A DNA stretch of 64,000 bases from JBAZPT01 sp041645535 (GTDB lineage Bacteria > Patescibacteriota > Minisyncoccia > Moranbacterales > UBA2206). The stretch spans positions 186,001 through 250,000 of the forward strand of contig JBAZPT010000002.1 in assembly GCA_041645535.1 (NCBI GenBank), given 5' to 3'. The position numbers and the translations under genes are program-made. Shown here piece by piece: positions 1 to 6,761 of the stretch (position 1 is its first letter; each line of letters opens with the position of its first letter). The notes below the pieces were generated by a model, which ran no database searches, was not told the DNA's origin, and saw only the letters and a program-made list of their open reading frames with translations.

Positions 1-1
1 A

Positions 2-1054
2 TCAACCATCAATTTTAAAATTGGCGAAAGGGAGTGGAAAAATATTTCTCACTTCACGACCCTTTCTCCCTTCGTGGTTCAGAAATTTATTCTAGAAGCA
101 GTCAAAGCGCGCTGTGAATATTTAGTTTTAGAAACTTCATCGCATTCGCTCGATCAATATCGCGTCTGGGGCGTGGATTATAAAACAGCAGTGATTACTA
201 ATGCTACGCGCGAGCACTTGGATTATCACCGGACCATGGACAAATATCGGAGAGTAAAACAAAAGCTTTTTAAAAAAACTGAAACTGCAATTGTGAATGC
301 GGATATGGAAAAACCGGAAGATTTTTTGCGGTTTGATAATAAAAATAAAATTATTTATAGCGCAAAGAATAGCAAGGCCAATGTTTTTGCAGCGGATATC
401 AGTTTGAATATCAGCAGCTCCGAATTTTTAATTACTAATATTCATTTTAAATTAAATTTGCCTGGCGATTTTAATATCGAGAACGCATTAGCGGCGATTA
501 GCGTGGGAGTCTCGGAAAATATTAGTTTGGAAACTTGCGCTAAGGCTTTGGAAAAAATTAAAACCGTGCCGGGACGGATGGAATACATAGAAAACAATAA
601 GAACCTGAATATTTTAGTGGATTTTGCCCTGACTCCGGATGCATTGGAAAAGTTATATGCCTTATTGATGAAAACAAAAAAACCAGGAGTGAAAATTATC
701 GCGGTCTTTGGATCTTGTGGCGAAAGAGACCGCGGGAAAAGGCCGATTATGGGAGAAATAGTGTCGCGCTACGCGGATTTTGTTGTTGTGGCCAATGATG
801 AGCCATATCACGAAAATCCGGCGCGAATTATCAGAGAAATTACAGCCGGGATAAAAAATAAAAAAGAAGGCGTTAGCCTTCTGATAATTCCCGATCGCAG
901 AGAGGCGATTCGAAAAGCTCTGCAATTAGGGAAAGCGGACGATATTATCGCGGTAACCGGTATGGGCGCGGAAGAATCAATGGTGGTTGGCGATCAAAAG
1001 ATTCCCTGGGATGACCGGAAAGTTATCCGAGAACTTTTGCAAGAATTAAAGTGA
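2..1054 (+). CDS. murE: Mur ligase, MurE-like, 5' end outside window
   Basis: ATP-dependent ligase of cytoplasmic peptidoglycan precursor synthesis, adding the third stem-peptide residue to UDP-MurNAc-dipeptide. The frame is open from base 2, so the N-terminal domain, including the P-loop, lies outside. Visible are ETSSHSLDQ, NATREHLDYH (central-domain motif), GDFNIENALAA and FGSCGERDRGKR, all Mur-ligase hallmarks. Two positions are atypical. VDFALTPDAL replaces the usual VDYAHTPD, and DEPYHENP stands where meso-DAP enzymes have DNPR, so the third amino acid cannot be assumed to be meso-DAP. The 3' end overlaps the convergent DUF212 gene by 32 bp. The family call is firm; the exact substrate is inferred. 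Confidence 0.88.
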   Translation, partial: STINFKIGEREWKNISHFTTLSPFVVQKFILEAVKARCEYLVLETSSHSLDQYRVWGVDYKTAVITNATREHLDYHRTMDKYRRVKQKLFKKTETAIVNADMEKPEDFLRFDNKNKIIYSAKNSKANVFAADISLNISSSEFLITNIHFKLNLPGDFNIENALAAISVGVSENISLETCAKALEKIKTVPGRMEYIENNKNLNILVDFALTPDALEKLYALLMKTKKPGVKIIAVFGSCGERDRGKRPIMGEIVSRYADFVVVANDEPYHENPARIIREITAGIKNKKEGVSLLIIPDRREAIRKALQLGKADDIIAVTGMGAEESMVVGDQKIPWDDRKVIRELLQELK

Positions 1055-1484
1055 ACAAGACTCCAAGTATTCCGCCCACAACAACCTCGCTTATTCTGTG
1101 TCCCATTCTTTCTTTCAGCTTGGGAAATTCTTTTCCTCCAAGATTAAGATGTTCAATCAGCCGGTTTAAATAATTTCCCTGGTCGCCTATATACATTCTT
1201 AATCTGATCGAATCATCCACTGTCATAATAGCCAGAATCAAGGCTACGGCGAAAGCTCCGGAATTTATGCCGCTGTAATATCCAACCGCGGTAACAAGAG
1301 AAGAAACAAATCCAGTATGCGCCGAAGGCATATGCCCATAACCGACATGAGTCAATGTGTCCTTTATGTTCCAGCCGTGTTTCAGGGAGAAGATGATTAT
1401 TTTTATGCCTTGGATGGCAAACCAAACAGCGATTGGTATCAAAAAGATATAATATGACGATAAAATAGATAATAAAGCTTGCAT
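1023..1484 (-). CDS. Divergent PAP2 family (DUF212) membrane protein
   Basis: Small integral membrane protein of about 153 residues related to PAP2 acid phosphatases. Visible are the family motif GHMPSAHTG (about residue 50), a helix-rich middle and the conserved stretch DSIRLRMYIGDQGNYLNRL. The substrate is not known; lipid phosphate hydrolysis is inferred from the superfamily. I chose the ATG at 1484 rather than the one 18 nt upstream because the upstream one lies inside an extended -10 (TGCTATACT), which would give an almost leaderless mRNA. Convergent with the Mur ligase gene, with overlapping 3' ends and no terminator between them. Confidence 0.82.
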   Translation of the reverse strand: MQALLSILSSYYIFLIPIAVWFAIQGIKIIIFSLKHGWNIKDTLTHVGYGHMPSAHTGFVSSLVTAVGYYSGINSGAFAVALILAIMTVDDSIRLRMYIGDQGNYLNRLIEHLNLGGKEFPKLKERMGHRISEVVVGGILGVLFTLILAKVLG

Positions 1485-1512
1485 AAATTTAGTATAGCAC
1501 ATTTTTCCAAAT

Positions 1513-1522
1513 ATGGTATAAT
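1513..1522 (+). promoter_or_regulatory. Extended -10 promoter for lemA-htpX
   Basis: TGGTATAAT with TATAAT at 1517-1522, 28 nt before the ATG at 1551. It is back-to-back with the -10 of the minus-strand DUF212 gene near 1490. No SD sequence precedes the start, the commonest pattern in this window. Confidence 0.6.
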
Positions 1523-1550
1523 GGGGTTAATAATAATTAAGCTAAAAATT

Positions 1551-2102
1551 ATGAGTATCGGACTAATTTTATTAATCGTTCTTGCTGTTATTCTCGCGTG
1601 GCTGATCGCGGTGTATAACGGTCTAATTCGCCTTAAAAACAGAGTGGACGAAGCTTGGAGCGATATCGATGTGCAGCTCAAAAGAAGATACGATCTAATT
1701 CCGAATCTGGTAAATACGGTCAAAGGTTACGCCGCGCACGAGCGCGAACTTTTCGAAAAAGTAACCGAAGCGCGTGCGCGAGCGATGGGAGCGGGCACAG
1801 CACAGGATAAAGCGCAAGCTGAAAATATGCTCTCAAATACTTTAAAAAGCTTGTTTGCGGTGGCGGAAGCCTATCCGGATTTAAAAGCCAACCAAAACTT
1901 TTTGGAGCTGCAAAGAGAGCTGACTGATACGGAAGACAAGATCCAGGCATCGCGGAGGTTTTACAACGGCAATGTGCGCGACTTCAACATTAAAATCCAG
2001 GTTTTTCCTAATAATTTGATTGCCGGAATGCTGAATTTTGCCAAGCGCGAATTTTTTGAAACAGCGGAAGAACAGAAAGAGCCGGTGAAAGTGGAATTCT
2101 AA
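1551..2102 (+). CDS. LemA family protein
   Basis: LemA family membrane protein (183 aa): one N-terminal helix (about residues 3-22) followed by a coiled, mostly helical domain with the hallmarks YNGLIRLKNRVDEAWSDIDVQLKRRYDLIPNLV and, near the end, SRRFYNGNVRDFN. Family members face the periplasm or outside; the biochemical role is not established. It starts at ATG 1551; an upstream in-frame start lies inside the promoter. htpX follows after 10 bp. LemA plus HtpX is a very common pair in bacteria, which supports both calls and suggests a shared membrane quality-control role. Confidence 0.92.
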   Translation: MSIGLILLIVLAVILAWLIAVYNGLIRLKNRVDEAWSDIDVQLKRRYDLIPNLVNTVKGYAAHERELFEKVTEARARAMGAGTAQDKAQAENMLSNTLKSLFAVAEAYPDLKANQNFLELQRELTDTEDKIQASRRFYNGNVRDFNIKIQVFPNNLIAGMLNFAKREFFETAEEQKEPVKVEF

Positions 2103-2112
2103 ATTCAAGGAA

Positions 2113-2997
2113 ATGACACTGTATAATCAAGCCGACAAAAACACCAGATTGACCTGGATTTATATATCCGGGTTTTTGGTTTTTGTCATTGGTGTCGGCT
2201 ATATTTTCGCAGGAGCGATGGGAAACAGCGCGATTCTTTATGACGCGGTAATTTTTTCTGTTATTATGAGTTTCGGATCATATTGGTGGAGCGACAAAAT
2301 TGTCTTGGCGATGAGCGGAGCGAAATTGGTGACGCATGAAAACGGCAGGGAAATTTATCATTTGGTGGAAAATCTTTGCATAACGGCGGGCCTGCAGGTG
2401 CCCAAAATTTATATTATCGAAGACACGGCGCCGAATGCTTTCGCGACCGGTCGCGATCCGGAGCATGCGGTTATTTGCGTGACCACTGGCATTTTGCAAA
2501 AATTGGAAAAAGTCGAACTCGAAGGCGTGATTGCGCATGAGCTTTCACATATTGGCAATCGCGATATTTTATTGTCTACAGTCGTGGTTGTTTTAGTTGG
2601 TTTTGTAACTCTTCTGGCAGACTGGTTTCGCCACTGGGCGTTTTTTAGGAAAAGAGATAGCGAAGGCGGCGGGCAGCTACAAGTTATTTTAATGATTGTA
2701 GCGATAGTTTTGTCAATTCTGGCTCCCATTGCGGCGGTTTTGATGCAACTGGCGATTTCACGCAAGCGCGAATTTCTGGCGGACGCTGACGGGGCGCTCC
2801 TTACCCGTTATCCCGATGGCCTGGCCAGGGCGCTGGAAAAAATTTCAGCCGACACCGAACCGCTCGAAGCCGCCAACCGCGCCACAGCGCATCTTTACAT
2901 CGTGAATCCGTTCAAGGGCAAAAAACTTACCAAACTGTTTATGACTCATCCGCCGATAGAGGAACGGGTGAAGGCGTTGCGGGGGATGTCAGTTTGA
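2113..2997 (+). CDS. htpX: M48 zinc metalloprotease HtpX-like
   Basis: Membrane-bound zinc protease of the M48 family, expected to degrade damaged membrane proteins. Two N-terminal membrane helices (about residues 13-35 and 40-57) precede the HEXXH motif HELSH (H142-H146), followed by GNRD and two further helices. A downstream EFLADADG stretch supplies the third zinc ligand typical of the family. Length 294 aa is normal. It follows lemA after 10 bp and must be cotranscribed. The TGA stop shows that UGA is a true stop in this genome. Confidence 0.93.
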   Translation: MTLYNQADKNTRLTWIYISGFLVFVIGVGYIFAGAMGNSAILYDAVIFSVIMSFGSYWWSDKIVLAMSGAKLVTHENGREIYHLVENLCITAGLQVPKIYIIEDTAPNAFATGRDPEHAVICVTTGILQKLEKVELEGVIAHELSHIGNRDILLSTVVVVLVGFVTLLADWFRHWAFFRKRDSEGGGQLQVILMIVAIVLSILAPIAAVLMQLAISRKREFLADADGALLTRYPDGLARALEKISADTEPLEAANRATAHLYIVNPFKGKKLTKLFMTHPPIEERVKALRGMSV

Positions 2998-3012
2998 CAT
3001 ATAATAAACCTA

Positions 3013-3056
3013 TTTTAAGGATTGGCAATCCTTAAAACTTGACAATTTTAAGGATT
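3013..3056. promoter_or_regulatory. Three copies of TTTTAAGGATT around a promoter
   Basis: TTTTAAGGATT occurs at 3013-3023, as its exact reverse complement at 3027-3037 (3-nt loop GGC), and again directly at 3046-3056. The third copy lies between the -35 and -10 of the ATPase gene promoter. This is the arrangement of a repressor operator; the binding protein is unknown. The palindrome could also be a terminator for htpX, but it lacks a following T tract. Confidence 0.5.
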
Positions 3057-3066
3057 CTGCTATCAT
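3039..3066 (+). promoter_or_regulatory. Sigma-70 promoter, leaderless start
   Basis: Perfect -35 TTGACA (3039-3044), 16-nt spacer and TATCAT (3061-3066). The ATG at 3073 is only 6 nt beyond the -10, so the mRNA would be leaderless. Confidence 0.7.
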
Positions 3067-3072
3067 TAGAAC

Positions 3073-4209
3073 ATGAAATTACCCAGATTTTATGACAATT
3101 TGGAAAAATACCTGCAACCGGGCAAAGTCCTGGTCATTTATGGCTCCCGGCAAATCGGAAAAACCACCCTTCTTAAAAACTTTCTCCAGAGAACAAAATT
3201 AAAATATAAGCTAGAATCCGGAGATAATATAAAAGTCCAGCAAGTTATGGGTTCGCAGGATTTTGAAAAAATATTAGAATATATTTCCGGCTATGAATTT
3301 TTTGCGATTGATGAGGCTCAAAGAATACCCGATGTTGGAATGGGGCTTAAAATTATAGTTGACCAGGCTGCTGATATTATGGTTTTAGCAACAGGCTCGT
3401 CATCTTTTGAATTAGCCGGGCAAATCGGAGAGCCGCTCACCGGCAGAAAAAAAACTTTAATAATGTATCCGCTGTCGCAAATTGAACTTGCCAGTTTGTA
3501 TAATAATTTTGAGTTAAAACAAAAATTGCCGGAGCAGCTTATTTTTGGAGGTTATCCGGCAGTGATGACTGCGAAAACAAACTTGGAAAAAATATCCACA
3601 CTGGAGGAGATTGTGAATTCATATCTGCTTAAAGATATTTTAGATTTAGAAAAGGTGAAGGGCTCAAAAATTCTTTTGGATTTACTGCGCCTGCTGGCTT
3701 TTCAAGTCGGACAGGAAGTTTCGCTTTCGGAATTGGGCGGCAAGCTTGGCCTGGATTATAAAACGGTGGCAAGGTACCTTGATCTTTTGGAAAAATCATT
3801 CATTTTGTATAATCTGCGCGGGTTTTCAAGGAATCTTCGCAAGGAAATAACTAAAAAAAGCAAATATTATTTTTACGACAATGGAATTCGTAATGCCATT
3901 ATCTCCAATTTTAACGATCTGGAAATGCGGGATGATACGGGCAGGCTATGGGAAAATTTTCTGGTTACGGAGCGTCTGAAGGCGCAACAATACAGAAATA
4001 TATTTGCAAACAATTATTTTTGGCGGACATGGGAACAGCAGGAAATCGACTGGATTGAAGAGCGGGAAGGAAAACTTTTCGGATTTGAATTCAAATTTTC
4101 TAAAGACAAATTTAAAATTCCAGCCTCTTTTTTGAAAGCCTATCCCAAGACTGAAGTGAAAGTCATAACCAAAGAAAATTATCTTGATTTTGCGGGGGTG
4201 AAAAGATAA
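3073..4209 (+). CDS. AAA_14/DUF4143 ATPase
   Basis: 378-aa ATPase of the AAA_14 plus DUF4143 family. Walker A GSRQIGKTT (about residue 24), Walker B FFAIDEAQRIP (about 76), sensor-like LATGSSS, then a winged-helix-like segment (LSELGGKLGLDYKTVARYLDLLEKS) and a C-terminal PD-(D/E)XK-like stretch (EIDWIEEREGKLFGFEFKFSK). The family is widespread in CPR and archaeal genomes and its function is unsettled; nuclease-like or regulatory roles have been suggested. The operator-like repeats in its own promoter, together with a DNA-binding-type domain, suggest autoregulation (inference). It stands alone and ends before a bidirectional terminator. Confidence 0.88.
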   Translation: MKLPRFYDNLEKYLQPGKVLVIYGSRQIGKTTLLKNFLQRTKLKYKLESGDNIKVQQVMGSQDFEKILEYISGYEFFAIDEAQRIPDVGMGLKIIVDQAADIMVLATGSSSFELAGQIGEPLTGRKKTLIMYPLSQIELASLYNNFELKQKLPEQLIFGGYPAVMTAKTNLEKISTLEEIVNSYLLKDILDLEKVKGSKILLDLLRLLAFQVGQEVSLSELGGKLGLDYKTVARYLDLLEKSFILYNLRGFSRNLRKEITKKSKYYFYDNGIRNAIISNFNDLEMRDDTGRLWENFLVTERLKAQQYRNIFANNYFWRTWEQQEIDWIEEREGKLFGFEFKFSKDKFKIPASFLKAYPKTEVKVITKENYLDFAGVKR

Positions 4210-4238
4210 TCGCCAACTATTTTGGCGCGAATAAAAAG

Positions 4239-4266
4239 AAAAGGCGAGAATTTATCCCGCCTTTTT
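4239..4266. terminator. Bidirectional terminator
   Basis: Stem AAAAGGCG / CGCCTTTT (4239-4246 and 4258-4265), A-rich on one side and T-rich on the other, between the convergent ATPase gene and the minus-strand small-protein operon. A second hairpin CGCCAA/TTGGCG lies just upstream at 4211-4227. Confidence 0.75.
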
Positions 4267-4312
4267 AAATTTTTCTTCCTTGGTCCGCCATAGCTTTAGC
4301 ATAGGCGACCTT

Positions 4313-4417
4313 TCATTCCAGATATTTTGCGTCATCTGGAAATTTTTTGGCGAATTTTGTGCCACAATTTTTGCCCCGTACCATGAAATATTTATTGGTG
4401 CGGGGTTTGCATTTCAT
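4313..4417 (-). CDS. Small basic 34-aa protein
   Basis: A 34-residue frame starting MKCKPRTNKYFMVRG and ending DDAKYLE. The case for a real gene is its translation signal: AAGGAGGAC sits 6-12 nt before the ATG and overlaps the stop of the upstream 126-aa gene. Such a strong SD is rare in this window. Cysteines at residues 3 and 18 and a basic N-terminal half are visible; I do not recognise the family. It is the last gene of the minus-strand operon before the bidirectional terminator. Confidence 0.55.
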   Translation of the reverse strand: MKCKPRTNKYFMVRGKNCGTKFAKKFPDDAKYLE

Positions 4418-4429
4418 TTTTTGTCCTCC

Positions 4430-4807
4430 TTAACCCAAAAGAAATAGGATTATTTCCCAAAGGGTTACAAAGAAAGGAACGATAATATATTGCCATACGC
4501 TTATAGCAATAAATTTAATAAAGCAAATCACAAAAAACATTAAGATCAAAAGAAGGGGACCCACGAAGATAATTGGCCAAAACAATACAGCAAATGCGCG
4601 TTGTTCTCTGGTTAAAACCGAAATGATAATAATGTCTTTACTTGTTGGCTTTTCACCAACATAGACTTCCTCCCAAAAAATAATCTTGTTTGTTGCAGAA
4701 GTGTATTGTTGAGCGATACTCACAGGCTGATTTATGTCCCAGACAATGATTTTTCCTATAAGTAAATACAGCGCTATTATGAGAATTACTTTAATTCCTT
4801 TTTTCAT
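4430..4807 (-). CDS. Hypothetical membrane protein
   Basis: About 125 aa starting MKKGIKVILIIALYLLIGK: one N-terminal helix, a polar segment of about 50 residues (WDINQPVSIAQQ through TSKDIIII), then a long hydrophobic C-terminal region likely to cross the membrane two or three times. I do not recognise the family. The start at 4807 is set by GAGGAGGA 7 nt upstream; the longer frame from 4843 has no such site. A 17-bp palindrome TTCTCCC-AAA-GGGAGAA (4835-4851) lies in its leader. First gene of a two-gene operon divergent from the TrmB regulator, by which it may be controlled. Confidence 0.7.
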   Translation of the reverse strand: MKKGIKVILIIALYLLIGKIIVWDINQPVSIAQQYTSATNKIIFWEEVYVGEKPTSKDIIIISVLTREQRAFAVLFWPIIFVGPLLLILMFFVICFIKFIAISVWQYIIVPFFVTLWEIILFLLG

Positions 4808-4857
4808 TTTATCCTCCTCAATTTTCAAAGATCTTTCTCCCAAAGGGAGAATAGTGC

Positions 4858-4885
4858 ATCATAAGGTAATTAGGAAATATGACAA
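4858..4885 (-). promoter_or_regulatory. Promoter of the minus-strand small operon
   Basis: On the minus strand, TTGTCA (complement 4880-4885), 16-nt spacer, TATGAT (complement 4858-4863). The -35 region reads TTGTCATATT, identical over 10 nt to the right half of the TrmB-gene palindrome at 4966-4975. Confidence 0.55.
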
Positions 4886-4953
4886 GAAAATTAAAGCAAA
4901 ATACTAAATTAATGCCTATAATAAGCCATAGTATTTTTAAAAATCTGAAAATG

Positions 4954-4982
4954 TTGACAAAAAAGTTGTCATATTGTAAGAT
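4954..4982 (+). promoter_or_regulatory. trmB promoter with palindromic operator
   Basis: TTGACA (4954-4959), 17-nt spacer and TAAGAT (4977-4982), 6 nt before the ATG at 4989. The -35 is part of a perfect inverted repeat TGACAA-AAAAG-TTGTCA (4955-4971), a likely autoregulatory operator. Confidence 0.65.
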
Positions 4983-4988
4983 GCTGGC

Positions 4989-5720
4989 ATGCAGGAGGAA
5001 TTACTCAAAAACTTGGAAAACGTCGGACTGGAATCCAAAGAAGCCCAGATTTATCTGGCTATTTTGCATTTAGGCAAAGCGACGATTGCGGATGTGGCTA
5101 GAAAATCAAAAGTGAAAAGAATGACCGTTTACCAGCACATTGACGATTTGCTGCAAAAAAATCTGGTGCATAAAACCGCCGAGGGGAAAAGGATTTTTTA
5201 TGTGGCCGAAAGTCCGGAGAAAATCTTGAAAATTCTGGACCGCAAGAAAAAGCATTTTGAAAAAATCCTGCCGGATCTCAAAAGCGTTTTTGCCCAATCT
5301 TCGCATAAGCCGCAAATTAGATTTTACGAAGGCATCGAAGGCATGCGCTCAATTTATGACGAGCTGACCAAAACCTCGCAGACAATTTATGGCGCGTTTG
5401 CGGCTGATAAATATTTCTCGGTTTTCAATGAAAGGGATAATGAAAAGTTTTTTGAAAATATCCGCGAATCCGGCGGGCAGATCAAAGATTTGATTGAGGA
5501 TACACCGGTTGGCCGAAAGCACGCCAAAAGCCAGTGGTATAAAGATCTGGGGTCTTCCAAAATTCTGCCGGAAGATTTCAAATTATCTGTAGATATTATG
5601 ATCGCGGGCGATAAAGTCGCCATGATATCCCTAGTAAACTTGATTGGTATTGTCATCGAAAACGCCGAAATTGCTGAGCTACAGAGGAATTTTATTAAAT
5701 TTATAAGAAGAAATATATAA
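4989..5720 (+). CDS. TrmB family transcriptional regulator
   Basis: 243-aa TrmB-type regulator. An N-terminal winged helix (about residues 5-75) carries the family pattern LESKEAQIYLAILHLGKATIADVARKS...RMTVYQHIDDL, followed by a short coiled segment and a C-terminal sensor-like domain starting near IRFYEGIEGMRSIYDE. The ligand is not apparent. The gene is leaderless and its promoter carries a perfect palindrome whose half site also overlaps the divergent operon's -35, so it probably represses itself and the neighbouring membrane-protein operon (inference). Confidence 0.88.
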   Translation: MQEELLKNLENVGLESKEAQIYLAILHLGKATIADVARKSKVKRMTVYQHIDDLLQKNLVHKTAEGKRIFYVAESPEKILKILDRKKKHFEKILPDLKSVFAQSSHKPQIRFYEGIEGMRSIYDELTKTSQTIYGAFAADKYFSVFNERDNEKFFENIRESGGQIKDLIEDTPVGRKHAKSQWYKDLGSSKILPEDFKLSVDIMIAGDKVAMISLVNLIGIVIENAEIAELQRNFIKFIRRNI

Positions 5721-5775
5721 AAACAGATATGTAAATTTGTGCATATGCAGGATTTTACATATTTTGAACTAATTT

Positions 5776-6243
5776 ATGCAATTTAAGATTCCCAAATCAG
5801 ACAAGTATCAGTGGACACGGCATGCGCAGTGGAAAATGCGCCAGTATGGTTTGAGTCCGCAGAGAGTGATTCGCGTGATTCGAAATCCAGAAAGAATTGA
5901 AGAAGGAATAGTCGAGAAAACAATTGCAGTTATGCAGCCCGCCTCCGTCCGCCATGGGCGGACTTCGGCGGGTAAACCCGCTAAAACCTGGAGCCAGGAA
6001 ATTTGGGCGATGTACCAGCTCCGCAAAAGCGGAGCAATTTCCAAATCTCAATTTCTCCCGCCAAGTCGGGATCCCGCCAAGGCGGTGACAATTTCCAATA
6101 AAATTTCAAATCCTAAATTTCAAAAACTCCAAACTATAAACCAAAAACTAAAAATCATTAGTGCTTGGCGGTATCCGGGGGTGAGTCCGAAAAATAATCC
6201 GATTCCCGAGGAAATTCTGCGGGAAATCGCCGAGATAAAATAG
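5776..6243 (+). CDS. DUF4258-like protein with in-frame palindromes
   Basis: 155-aa frame. The N-terminal 50 residues (HAQWKMRQYGLSPQRVIRVIRNPERIEEG) resemble small DUF4258-type proteins. The middle is interrupted by peptides encoded by GC-rich palindromes: CCCGCCTCCGTCCGCC with its inverted mate (5938-5972) gives a PASVRHGRTSAGKPAKT-like stretch, and a second repeat at about 6056-6087 gives PPSRDPAKAVT. Sequence recognisable as native resumes at WSQEIWAMYQ and again near the C-terminal AWRYPGVSPKNNPIPEEILREI. The reading frame stays open through both insertions. The gene may be functional with loops or decaying; I cannot tell. Confidence 0.6.
   Translation: MQFKIPKSDKYQWTRHAQWKMRQYGLSPQRVIRVIRNPERIEEGIVEKTIAVMQPASVRHGRTSAGKPAKTWSQEIWAMYQLRKSGAISKSQFLPPSRDPAKAVTISNKISNPKFQKLQTINQKLKIISAWRYPGVSPKNNPIPEEILREIAEIK
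5938..5980. repeat. GC-rich palindrome inside a coding frame
   Basis: CCCGCC-TC-CGTCCGCC, ATG, GGCGGAC-TTC-GGCGGG, followed by GCGGGT-AA-ACCCGC. A related CCCGCCAAG...CCCGCCAAGGCGG unit lies at 6056-6087 in the same gene. Confidence 0.75.
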
Positions 6244-6246
6244 GTA

Positions 6247-6275
6247 TTGTGAGATTGGGATATTACTGATATAAT
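6247..6275 (+). promoter_or_regulatory. Promoter of the DUF4870 gene
   Basis: TTGTGA (6247-6252), 17-nt spacer, TATAAT (6270-6275) with the extended -10 dinucleotide TG. The start is at 6320 after GCAGGTG, a weak SD. Confidence 0.6.
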
Positions 6276-6319
6276 AAAATCAGGTAAATTAAAGATCAAA
6301 ATAGAAAGGCAGGTGTAAT

Positions 6320-6691
6320 ATGGAAGAACAAACAACACAACAGCCGGTTCAGCCGGCGGCTCCGCAAGGGAATCAGTCGGACGCGGAAAAGAACAAGGCC
6401 ATGGCTATCATCGGCTACATTATCCCGATTCTTTTCTTCATTCCATTGGTGACTGACGCGAAGAACAGCGTTTTTGCGAAATATCACGCCAACCAGCAGT
6501 TGAATTTTCTGCTTTTTGCCGTAGTCGGCTATATCATTTCCAGTATTTTGATGGTGGTTCTGATCGGATTCCTGCTTTACTTCTTAGTGATGATTGCCAG
6601 CATCGTGTTTATGATTATGGGAATTATCAACGCGGCCAAGGGCGAAATGAAACCGCTGCCCCTTATCGGCGGAATCAATATTATCAAGTAA
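6320..6691 (+). CDS. DUF4870 family membrane protein
   Basis: 123-aa membrane protein. A polar Gln/Pro-rich N-terminus (about 28 residues) is followed by helices at about 30-46, 62-80 and 82-104. The pattern YIIPILFFIPLV...FAKYHANQQLNFLLF matches DUF4870 proteins, which are widespread, of unknown function and distantly like Tic20. It is monocistronic, between its own promoter and a terminator. Confidence 0.82.
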   Translation: MEEQTTQQPVQPAAPQGNQSDAEKNKAMAIIGYIIPILFFIPLVTDAKNSVFAKYHANQQLNFLLFAVVGYIISSILMVVLIGFLLYFLVMIASIVFMIMGIINAAKGEMKPLPLIGGINIIK

Positions 6692-6712
6692 TTTTTTCTG
6701 AAAAAATTATAC

Positions 6713-6745
6713 AAACAGGCGCTGCTTTCAGTTTCGCCTGTTTTG
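6713..6745 (+). terminator. Rho-independent terminator
   Basis: AAACAGGCG (6713-6721) pairs with CGCCTGTTT (6735-6743), followed by T's. Its T tract runs straight into the pyk -10 at 6749. Confidence 0.8.
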
Positions 6746-6748
6746 TTA

Positions 6749-6754
6749 TATAAT
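6749..6754 (+). promoter_or_regulatory. pyk -10 element
   Basis: TATAAT at 6749-6754 with the ATG at 6762, giving a leaderless or nearly leaderless mRNA. Confidence 0.6.
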
Positions 6755-6761
6755 AGAGCAT

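Noticed and set aside
4879..5073. 64-codon plus-strand frame before trmB
   Set aside because: Overlaps the operator and the start of trmB in another frame, with no supporting signal.
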